Assembly (NCBI GenBank): GCA_045654885.1
Contig: JAZOOF010000037.1
Coordinates: forward strand, 1 to 32,989
Reading direction: 5' to 3'
Source of the DNA: HGM04593 sp045654885
Lineage (GTDB): Bacteria > Bacteroidota > Bacteroidia > Bacteroidales > Bacteroidaceae
DNA length: 32,989 bases
A program made the position numbers and the translations under genes. This document shows, one piece after another, positions 7,842-13,734 of this stretch. The first letter of the stretch is position 1. The number at the start of each line of letters is the position of its first letter. The notes below the pieces were generated by a model that was not told where the DNA came from, did not search any database, and worked only from the letters and a program-made list of their open reading frames with translations.

Positions 7842-9293
7842 TTATCTTATTGCTGTTGCGCCGGCCATCAGCGGTAGGTTGCTGTTGTTGCCTGCAATCT
7901 CCATAGATGGGCCATAGTGGTAGATGATATGTGCATTGTATCGTGTCTTTCTCTCTGCGTACCATTGCTTGCCGGCAATGTGACCAATGGCTGCCGCAGT
8001 GGCTGTTGCCTTTATCTGCTCAATGTCAGCCGGGGTGATGTTGCCGGTTGTAGAGACGTTGCAGCTTGCTATGCTCATGTTGCCGGGCTTCCCGTCTTTA
8101 CCTGTGGTAAAGTTTACCTTGATGTCACACTTTCTTATTCCGCTTGCACGCAGTGTCTCGGCGGCAATGGAATTCTCAAGGTCAATGTATTCGCAGTAGC
8201 TGTCAGTGATTAGCAGTTCCTCTTCAAACGCCGGCAGTTCAATCCTCGCAATCTCCTTTGGTAATCGTTTGGGCGCTGTGTTGCTGTATGCAATGGTCGC
8301 TTTGCCGCTGGCAGGCATGCATATTGTCGGTTGCGCCACTGTTTCCTCACTCTCTATCGGTTGTTGCGGTTGGGTAGTTCCCTGTTCTGCGGCTTTGGGT
8401 GCAGTTATATATATGTATTCGGGTTGTGCAAATGCTCCGATGTAGGCAACCGTTACAGGTAGGAGGTAGAGCCATTTGCAACGCTTGCCGCTGCTGCTCT
8501 GCTTTCGTGACATCATTTTTATTCGTTTGCGCACGCAGCTTTGACTGAAACTGTTTGCCAATGGAAACGGGATGTTGCCGACGGCTTTCTTTAGTATGAG
8601 CATCTGATAGGCCTGTGTGTTGCCGTTGCGTTGCAGTACATATCTGTCGGCCTCGTATTCGTGAATCTCCTTGATGTCATTTGCCAACAGGTATATGAAA
8701 GGGTTGAACCATTGCAGGGCCTTTACAATGCTTATGAGGAGCATGTCGTATGAGTGCCCGCGCCTGATGTGCCCTTCCTCGTGCAGCAGAATCTCCTTGC
8801 CACACTCGTCATAGTCGCTTTGTGAGATTACCACATTGCGGAAAAGGCTGAACGGTGCGGTGTTGCCTGCATGGCAGTATATTGTCATTCTTTTTTGCCT
8901 CTCGACCCATATTGCTCCGCGTCTTACACGGCGCATTGCCCTGATGAGGCTTGTAGTAAAAAACAGTACGCTTACAATCACTCCCACACTGTATAATATG
9001 AATATGTTGCGTGGGGTTATAATCTTCTTTGCTCCGGTGTCATGGCCTGCTGCAATGGCGCTTCCTGTGTTTTTGCCTGTTTCGCTTTGCGTGATCCCTG
9101 TTGCCGGCAGTTCTATTTCAACCGGGTAGCTTACAGTGATGCATGGCAGCAGTGCCGAGGCTATGATTATGCATAGTAAAAGCCTGCGGTTGAGGGTGGC
9201 GAATGTTTCCTTGCGCAGCAGCAGTGCAAACGGCAGGTAGAGTACCGCCAGGCCAAGTGACCATTTTAGTATGTAGGTTAGTATGGCTGTCAT
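7842..9293 (-). CDS. BlaR1/MecR1-like M56 membrane metallopeptidase with TonB-C-like periplasmic tail
   Basis: The protein has 483 aa from ATG 9293-9291, chosen over an ATG 17 codons upstream because MTAILTYILKWSLGLAVLYL begins directly with the first membrane helix. Hydrophobic helices lie near 4-28, 36-53, 95-115 and 272-290. The zinc site is HEEGH at 171-175, followed by IHEYEADRYVL at 210-220, which carries the third ligand of the M56 family. Residues 290-483 form an extracytoplasmic tail but are not a penicillin-binding domain: a segment at 391-459 resembles the repeat unit of the secreted protein encoded just upstream. M56 proteins of this type cleave a cognate BlaI repressor after sensing an envelope signal; the BlaI-like gene is two genes upstream. 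No beta-lactamase is nearby, so the signal is probably something other than beta-lactams. Confidence 0.88.
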   Translation of the reverse strand: MTAILTYILKWSLGLAVLYLPFALLLRKETFATLNRRLLLCIIIASALLPCITVSYPVEIELPATGITQSETGKNTGSAIAAGHDTGAKKIITPRNIFILYSVGVIVSVLFFTTSLIRAMRRVRRGAIWVERQKRMTIYCHAGNTAPFSLFRNVVISQSDYDECGKEILLHEEGHIRRGHSYDMLLISIVKALQWFNPFIYLLANDIKEIHEYEADRYVLQRNGNTQAYQMLILKKAVGNIPFPLANSFSQSCVRKRIKMMSRKQSSSGKRCKWLYLLPVTVAYIGAFAQPEYIYITAPKAAEQGTTQPQQPIESEETVAQPTICMPASGKATIAYSNTAPKRLPKEIARIELPAFEEELLITDSYCEYIDLENSIAAETLRASGIRKCDIKVNFTTGKDGKPGNMSIASCNVSTTGNITPADIEQIKATATAAAIGHIAGKQWYAERKTRYNAHIIYHYGPSMEIAGNNSNLPLMAGATAIR

Positions 9294-9315
9294 AGCTTGA
9301 TACTTGATTCTATTA

Positions 9316-9352
9316 GATTCTTCACTCCATTTTATTACGTTCAAAATGACAG
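9316..9352. repeat. Degenerate dispersed repeat (AGATTCTTCACT...TTCAAAATGACA type)
   Basis: On the minus strand this reads TGTCATTTTGAACG ... GAGTGAAGAATCT. It shares the TGTCAT...GA...GA(A/G)..ATCT frame with the better conserved copies at 10543-10576 and 12199-12232, but with an extra central stretch. It fills the gap between the TonB-C-like gene and the M56 gene. Confidence 0.5.
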
Positions 9353-9378
9353 GACTGCAATGTCCTTATCATATGTCT

Positions 9379-10524
9379 TCAATTCAGTTCAATGCGCAAG
9401 CGGGCAATTTTTTCAATCTCCTTGCCGTCGAATGTTGCCGGTGTCCAGCGTGGCATCTTTTTTGTTGTCTTTTTCAAACAGTCTATAATCTCTTTTTGGA
9501 TTTTCCTTTCGCTGTTTTTGCCGTTAGTGCTTGAGATTTCCGGGTTGGCAGAGTAGAATATGGCTTTACCGTTCTTTTTAATCTTCAGATAGATGTCTAT
9601 GTGTCCTTTTATGTTGTTGCGTGAAATGGTCCTGTCATTCTTCATCTCTTCGACATATATGTTCTTTAGAGCCTTATAACCGTCGGGGTACTCCGGCTCG
9701 CTTTGCTCAATGTCAATATCGTATCCGTTTATGTTTACCTCAATGCATATATTCCCCTTTGATGCTGTGGGATAATATTTACCTTCCAACTCCTTTCCGA
9801 TGCTTTTGGCTGTGCTCTTCAGGAGTTTTCTTGCATTCTCCACAGTCTTATATTCAGTGCTTGAATAGTCGGGGCGCAGTCTGATGCTTGTAATGGAACT
9901 TGACCTTACAGCAATGTGCAGGCTGTTTATGTCGCTGCGACGGGCGGTCTGCCACCTTGTGTCCCAAATTATGCAGCCAATGAATCCGGTATCGTATATT
10001 TTACCTTCGTGGTCTATTTTTGCATTTATGAACGCGCTGCCGTTTATGCCATAAATCTCTCTCCTTTTCTCGTCTGTAATGTGCGCGTTGATTATTGATT
10101 GAATCTCTTTACTTATCTTCGGTTTTTCTGCCTTTTGCGTTTTGCCGGCTTTGTGAATTATGCGGCAACTGTTCTTGTCGCGGTTCCATTTTTCACCGGC
10201 GATTATGTTCCTGCAACTCTCTTTCAGTAGCTTTTTTGCAGTGTTTAAGGATTTTTCGTCGCAGTTCCCAACTGATGATACTTTGCATTTTGTGATATTG
10301 ATTCTTGTGGCTTCTCCCTCTTTGTTTGCCTTTACCTTTGCTGTGATTGTGGCGCCGGTGAAAAACTCGTTGAAGTCGAGCCCGTCGGAATATATTCCTT
10401 TTGTGTTACCAAGAGTGGTTTCTATTGTTCCTTCTCTGTTTGTAACTGTTATCTCTTGTGCGTTGGCTGTCAATGCAATAAAAAGAAGGAAGAAGATAGT
10501 GGTGAATTTTGAAACGATATTCAT
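9379..10524 (-). CDS. Secreted protein with repeated TonB-C-like domains
   Basis: The protein has 381 aa with a signal peptide (MNIVSKFTTIFFLLFIALTANAQ). The mature part appears to contain three units of one fold, near residues 60-125, 165-255 and 307-381. Each starts with a strand of the type V.V....G+...N..I..C.VS and continues with a helix such as NTAKKLLKESCRNI or NARKLLKSTAKSIG. The last unit ends in PRWTPATFDGKEIEKIARLRIEL, the W-P-A...GK end of TonB C-terminal domains. There is no membrane anchor or proline-rich linker, so it is not an energy transducer. Its first unit resembles the periplasmic tail of the neighbouring M56 protein, which suggests a shared ligand or mutual binding. Lys-rich and more AT-rich than the MG2 gene. 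Confidence 0.75.
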   Translation of the reverse strand: MNIVSKFTTIFFLLFIALTANAQEITVTNREGTIETTLGNTKGIYSDGLDFNEFFTGATITAKVKANKEGEATRINITKCKVSSVGNCDEKSLNTAKKLLKESCRNIIAGEKWNRDKNSCRIIHKAGKTQKAEKPKISKEIQSIINAHITDEKRREIYGINGSAFINAKIDHEGKIYDTGFIGCIIWDTRWQTARRSDINSLHIAVRSSSITSIRLRPDYSSTEYKTVENARKLLKSTAKSIGKELEGKYYPTASKGNICIEVNINGYDIDIEQSEPEYPDGYKALKNIYVEEMKNDRTISRNNIKGHIDIYLKIKKNGKAIFYSANPEISSTNGKNSERKIQKEIIDCLKKTTKKMPRWTPATFDGKEIEKIARLRIELN

Positions 10525-10542
10525 TGTCCTTATTTTTTTATT

Positions 10543-10576
10543 AGATCCCTCGTCGCTACGCTTTGTCGGGATGACA
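10543..10576 (-). repeat. 34-bp dispersed repeat, copy 1 (inverted relative to copy 2)
   Basis: The reverse complement of 10543-10576 matches 12199-12232 at 33 of 34 positions (core CGTAGCGACGAGGGATCT). It lies between the BlaI-like gene and the TonB-C-like gene. The sequence is of the kind found many times between genes in Bacteroidales chromosomes. Confidence 0.8.
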
Positions 10577-10599
10577 ACTGCAATATTGTTGCTTTTTAA

Positions 10600-10980
10600 T
10601 TACTTGTTTTCGTTTCCTTGTATTATTTCCAACAGTTCCTTGATGTCGGCTTCGCTCAGCTTCTCGTTCTGTGCAAAGAATTTTACCATTGATGAGCCCG
10701 AACCACCGAAGAACGAGTCTTTGACATCCTTCATCACCTGGCCTGTGTAGGCTTCGCGACTGATGAGAGGGTAGTAGGTGTGGGTCTTACCGCTGAGTTT
10801 GCGGTAGTCAACAAATCCTTTGTTAAAGAGGATTTTCAGGAATGTGGATATTGTGGTGTAGGCAGGTTTGGGCTCGGGGTACTTTTCAATTATGTCGTGT
10901 ATGCACCCACCTTCGCGCATGTCCCACAGCGCGTTCATCACCTGCATCTCGGCTTTTGTAAGTGTATCGAATTTTTTCAT
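10600..10980 (-). CDS. BlaI/MecI/CopY-family transcriptional repressor
   Basis: The protein has 126 aa from ATG 10980-10978 (an ATG ten codons earlier is preceded by no better context; MKKFDTLTKAEMQVM is the normal family N-terminus). The winged helix spans about residues 8-75: LTKAEMQVMNALWD, then PAYTTISTFLKILFNKGFV as recognition helix, then KTHTYYPLISREAY as wing. The C-terminal part (FFGGSGSSMVKFFAQNEKLSEADIKELLEII) is the dimerisation region in which M56 partners cleave. It is first in the operon with the TonB-C-like, M56 and MG2-Sel1 genes. A tandem TTTAG/CTAAA array in its own promoter is a likely operator, so the operon should be derepressed when the M56 protease inactivates this repressor. 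Confidence 0.92.
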   Translation of the reverse strand: MKKFDTLTKAEMQVMNALWDMREGGCIHDIIEKYPEPKPAYTTISTFLKILFNKGFVDYRKLSGKTHTYYPLISREAYTGQVMKDVKDSFFGGSGSSMVKFFAQNEKLSEADIKELLEIIQGNENK

Positions 10981-11007
10981 TCTGTTATTTTTTTGTTCTT
11001 TCTTGCG

Positions 11008-11050
11008 CAAATATATAACGAAGATTTTAGAAATCTAAAACTTTAGAAAT
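11008..11050 (-). promoter_or_regulatory. Promoter and candidate operator of the BlaI/BlaR1-like operon
   Basis: On the minus strand the -7 element is TATATTTG (11015-11008), and exactly 19 bases upstream is TTAG (11038-11035), a one-base variant of TTTG. Over the -33 region lie three half-sites reading on the plus strand TTTAG (11026-11030), AAAT, CTAAA (11035-11039), AC, TTTAG (11042-11046). These form two overlapping inverted repeats with shared arm CTAAA. This is a plausible binding site for a BlaI dimer. Confidence 0.7.
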
Positions 11051-11106
11051 ATAAAAATGGTTTAGCGGTAAAACTTTAACTTTTATTATTAGTAATTCGA
11101 AGGAAA

Positions 11107-11138
11107 ACTGAAAGCTGCGGGTAAGCGAGCAAAAGCCA
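11107..11138. repeat. Dispersed AAGCTGCGG-TAAGCGAG repeat fragment
   Basis: CTGAAAGCTGCGGGTAAGCG is nearly repeated at 25700-25720 (CTGAAAGCTGCGATTAAGCG), in the spacer after the K+/H+ antiporter gene. Both spots carry further degraded pieces of the same family (GCACGAAGTGC near 11288 and CACACGAAGTGTG near 25771). Confidence 0.55.
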
Positions 11139-11159
11139 AACTTGCTTGAGTTTTTACAG

Positions 11160-11257
11160 CGGCAACGCGCGGGAGAGTTGTTTGCGCCAGAACTCCCTCC
11201 CGGCTAAAGCCGTACTCCCTCTTTAAAAAGCGGGAGAGTTTTTTATGCGTGTTGCCG
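11160..11257. repeat. 98-bp nested inverted-repeat element with three internal hairpins
   Basis: The outer arms CGGCAACGCGC (11160-11170) and GCGTGTTGCCG (11247-11257) pair over 11 bases with a single G-T. Inside are three consecutive hairpins: CGGGAGAGTT with AACTCCCTCCCG (11170-11179 with 11191-11202), CGGC-TAAA-GCCG (11201-11212), and an ACTCCC/GGGAGAGT stem (11214-11239) followed on the plus strand by a T run. It may be a mobile REP/MITE-like element, a structured RNA, or a terminator cluster. No coding sequence fits the 11051-11445 interval. Confidence 0.65.
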
Positions 11258-11341
11258 TAATTTGATGTTGTTAAAGCTGCTATAATTGCACGAAGTGCAG
11301 TTAAAACGGAAAGCTGAGTGTGGTTAAAGCAGAAACAATAG

Positions 11342-11372
11342 TTTGTTTATTGCTGTTTTTAACTTATTTTTG
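11342..11372 (+). promoter_or_regulatory. Promoter of the DUF5020 gene
   Basis: TTTG (11342-11345), 19 bases, TATTTTTG (11365-11372): an exact Bacteroidota promoter pattern. The expected start near 11379 gives a leader of about 65 bases. Confidence 0.8.
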
Positions 11373-11445
11373 CAGTCGATGATTTCTACACTTTTTTTAC
11401 CTTAACCCTCGCATGGGATTGTATAAACCTTATAATAATTATAAT

Positions 11446-12144
11446 ATGAAAAACACAAGTTTCTTAAAGTCAAGATTCGTTGTTGTCGTTGTGCTGTTTG
11501 TGGCACTCGTGGCAAAGGTGCAGGCGCAGAACATTCAGCTCCATTACGATTTTCGCCGTAATTGCGCTACGTCTACAGTGGAGATGTTCCGTGCCGACAA
11601 TTATGGTAGTACGTTCTTCTTCGTTGACATGGATTTTGCTCCAAAGGCTGTTGGCGCGTATGGTGAGATATCGCGTGAATTGTGTTTCTGGAATGAGAGT
11701 AAGTTAAACTGGCTGTCGGCCCACATTGAGTACAATGGTGGTTTGAATAACGCATTTTCATTTGATAATGCCTGGCTTGTAGGTGCAACCTACTCGGGTC
11801 ACTCAAAGGACTGGAGCAAGACTTGGTCGGTGTCGGCAATGTACAAAGCTATCCCGGGCAATGTGAGTGTAAGCAATTTCCAGATTACAGGTGTGTGGAA
11901 CCTGGATTTTCTTGACCATTGGCTTTCGTTCAACGGTTATGCCGATTTCTGGCGCGAGAAGAATGTGTTGATGGGTACGGAGTTTATATTTATGGCCGAG
12001 CCTCAGCTTTGGGTGAACCTCAACAAGGTAAAGGGTATGGAGAAGGTGAACTTGAGCTTGGGTACCGAGGTTGAGGTGTCGAACAACTTTGTTGCAAAGG
12101 GTTTTGATGTGATGCCTACAGTGGCCGTGAAATATGCATTCTGA
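11446..12144 (+). CDS. DUF5020-family outer-membrane protein (Tsx-like barrel)
   Basis: The protein has 232 aa from ATG 11446. An ATG eleven codons upstream adds a hydrophilic stretch before the signal peptide, so the inner ATG was chosen (MKNTSFLKSRFVVVVVLFVALVAKVQAQ). The mature protein begins NIQLHYDFRRNC and has the diagnostic TSTVEMFRADNYGSTFFFVDMDF segment of DUF5020, followed by amphipathic strands ending in VAVKYAF with a terminal Phe, as expected for a small outer-membrane barrel. The family resembles the nucleoside channel Tsx in its GSTFFFVD-type strands. The next gene is an NCS2 purine permease, which supports a role in moving purine bases or nucleosides across the outer membrane; this is inference. 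Confidence 0.8.
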   Translation: MKNTSFLKSRFVVVVVLFVALVAKVQAQNIQLHYDFRRNCATSTVEMFRADNYGSTFFFVDMDFAPKAVGAYGEISRELCFWNESKLNWLSAHIEYNGGLNNAFSFDNAWLVGATYSGHSKDWSKTWSVSAMYKAIPGNVSVSNFQITGVWNLDFLDHWLSFNGYADFWREKNVLMGTEFIFMAEPQLWVNLNKVKGMEKVNLSLGTEVEVSNNFVAKGFDVMPTVAVKYAF

Positions 12145-12198
12145 ACAAAATGAGAAGTAAATAACGTGAGTTGTATAAGCTAAATCAAATCGCGAACC

Positions 12199-12232
12199 TG
12201 TCATCCCGACAGAGCGTAGCGACGAGGGATCT
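12199..12232 (+). repeat. 34-bp dispersed repeat, copy 2
   Basis: 33 of 34 identical to the reverse complement of 10543-10576. It is followed at 12243-12285 by a related but diverged piece (GAGATTCCTCACACAAGGTTCGGAATGACA), so two tandem family members occupy the 214-base gap between the DUF5020 and NCS2 genes. TGTCAT at the start and ATGACA at the end could pair and fold the whole 12199-12276 stretch. Confidence 0.8.
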
Positions 12233-12358
12233 CTGAATCTGCGTATAATGAGATTCCTCACACAAGGTTCGGAATGACAAAATACGCTAAATTTTAGTAT
12301 AAATTCTTATATCGAACTCACGTTAAATAAATCAGTTTTCAATAGATAAAACAAATAG

Positions 12359-13654
12359 ATGATGTTAAAGAAATTATTTGGATTCAATCCGGAACAGACT
12401 ACCGTAAAAACAGAGATTGTTGCAGGTGTGACAACGTTTCTTACCATGTCGTACATTCTTGCGGTGAACCCTGCAATGTTCAGCGCTCTCGATGGAATGC
12501 CCGGCGGTGCTGTATTTACCTCAACCGCTTTGGCTGCAATCATTGGTTGCCTTGCAATGGCAATCATTGGAAAATTGCCTTTTGGCTTGGCGCCGGGTAT
12601 GGGGCTTAATGCGTTCTTTGTTTATTCCGTGTGTCTTGGTATGGGATATCCATGGCAGTTTGCTTTGACGGCGGTGCTCATTGAGGGTGTAATATTCATT
12701 ATTCTTACACTTACCAACGTGCGCGAGGCTTTTGTGAACGCAATTCCAATGCACTTGAGGAATGCCATTGGTGCCGGCATAGGACTTTTTATCGCTTTCA
12801 TAGGCTTGCATAGCGGTGGGCTTATAGTAGCCGACCCTGCAACTTTGGTTACACTTGCCGATATTACATCGGGGCAGGCATTGCTTGCCCTTATCGGTAT
12901 TGTAATTACCGGAATATTGTATGCCAAGAGAGTGCCGGCTGCAATTCTGCTCGGTATCATCATTACAATGCTTATAGGTATTCCCGGTGGCATTACTGAG
13001 TTTAAGGGTGTTCTCTCGGCTCCACAGTCGATAAAGCCTATTTTCTGTCAGTTTGAGTTCAAGCATATATTCTCGCTCGACATGCTTGTGGTGGTGTTCA
13101 CATTCCTCTTTATAGACCTGTTCGATACGGTAGGTACTCTTATAGGTGTGTGCGGCAAGGCTAATATGATGGACAAGAACGGTAACATTTACAGGGTGAA
13201 ACAAGCATTTATGGCCGATTCCATTGCAACGACTGCCGGTGCTGTACTTGGCACTTCAACAACCACGACATACGTGGAGAGTGCGGCCGGTGTTGCCGAG
13301 GGTGGACGCTCGGGCCTCACTGCATTTGTGGTTGCCGTGTGCTTTGCAGTTTCGTTGTTCTTCTCACCATTGTTCCTCTCAATTCCTGCAGCAGCAACAA
13401 CAGCTGCGCTTGTGATTGTGGGTATGCTGATGCTCGAATCGGTGAGAAAGATTCCCTTCAACGACTACTGCGAGTCAATCCCTGCATTCATCTGCATTGT
13501 AATGATGCCGCTTACCTATTCAATATCAAACGGTATAATGCTTGGTATGATTTCTTATGTGGTGTTGAATATGCTTTGTGGCAAGTTGGACAAGATTACT
13601 CCTACAATGTACGTTCTGGCAGTATTGTTCATCCTTAAGTTTATCTTCATTTAA
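12359..13654 (+). CDS. NCS2-family purine permease (hypoxanthine/guanine/adenine type)
   Basis: A 431-aa inner-membrane protein with about 13-14 helices. The N-terminus FGFNPEQTTVKTEIVAGVTTFLTMSYILAVNP is the hallmark of the AzgA-like branch of nucleobase:cation symporters, as are GLNAFFVYSVCLGMGYPWQFAL and the FLFIDLFDTVGTLIGV segment. It imports purine bases with protons. The first codons are ATGATG; either may be used. It follows the DUF5020 gene on the same strand with a 214-base repeat-containing gap. No purine riboswitch consensus was found in this gap. Transcription ends at the strong hairpin at 13675-13714. Confidence 0.92.
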   Translation: MMLKKLFGFNPEQTTVKTEIVAGVTTFLTMSYILAVNPAMFSALDGMPGGAVFTSTALAAIIGCLAMAIIGKLPFGLAPGMGLNAFFVYSVCLGMGYPWQFALTAVLIEGVIFIILTLTNVREAFVNAIPMHLRNAIGAGIGLFIAFIGLHSGGLIVADPATLVTLADITSGQALLALIGIVITGILYAKRVPAAILLGIIITMLIGIPGGITEFKGVLSAPQSIKPIFCQFEFKHIFSLDMLVVVFTFLFIDLFDTVGTLIGVCGKANMMDKNGNIYRVKQAFMADSIATTAGAVLGTSTTTTYVESAAGVAEGGRSGLTAFVVAVCFAVSLFFSPLFLSIPAAATTAALVIVGMLMLESVRKIPFNDYCESIPAFICIVMMPLTYSISNGIMLGMISYVVLNMLCGKLDKITPTMYVLAVLFILKFIFI

Positions 13655-13674
13655 GCGACAGCTTGGTATACATA

Positions 13675-13714
13675 AAAAATATTCCGCAGAGCATCGACTC
13701 TGCGGAATATTTTT
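13675..13714. terminator. Bidirectional terminator between convergent genes
   Basis: A perfect 17-bp inverted repeat (13675-13691 and 13698-13714) with a 6-base loop. A-T runs at the outer ends give a T-tract on both strands. It lies 20 bases after each of the two convergent genes (NCS2 permease on plus, GH20 on minus). Confidence 0.92.
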
Positions 13715-13734
13715 ATTCTCTCTTGTGCAAGCGA

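Noticed and set aside
7842..10980. A beta-lactam resistance locus
   Set aside because: No beta-lactamase or PBP gene is present and the M56 protein lacks a penicillin-binding sensor domain; only the regulatory logic is shared.
12145..12358. A purine riboswitch ahead of the NCS2 permease gene
   Set aside because: The conserved loop-loop and junction motifs of purine riboswitches are not present; the gap is explained by dispersed repeats.
12521..13204. A 227-aa minus-strand frame opposite the NCS2 gene
   Set aside because: It is His/Lys/Asn-rich with no domain, and lies wholly inside a well-conserved gene on the other strand.
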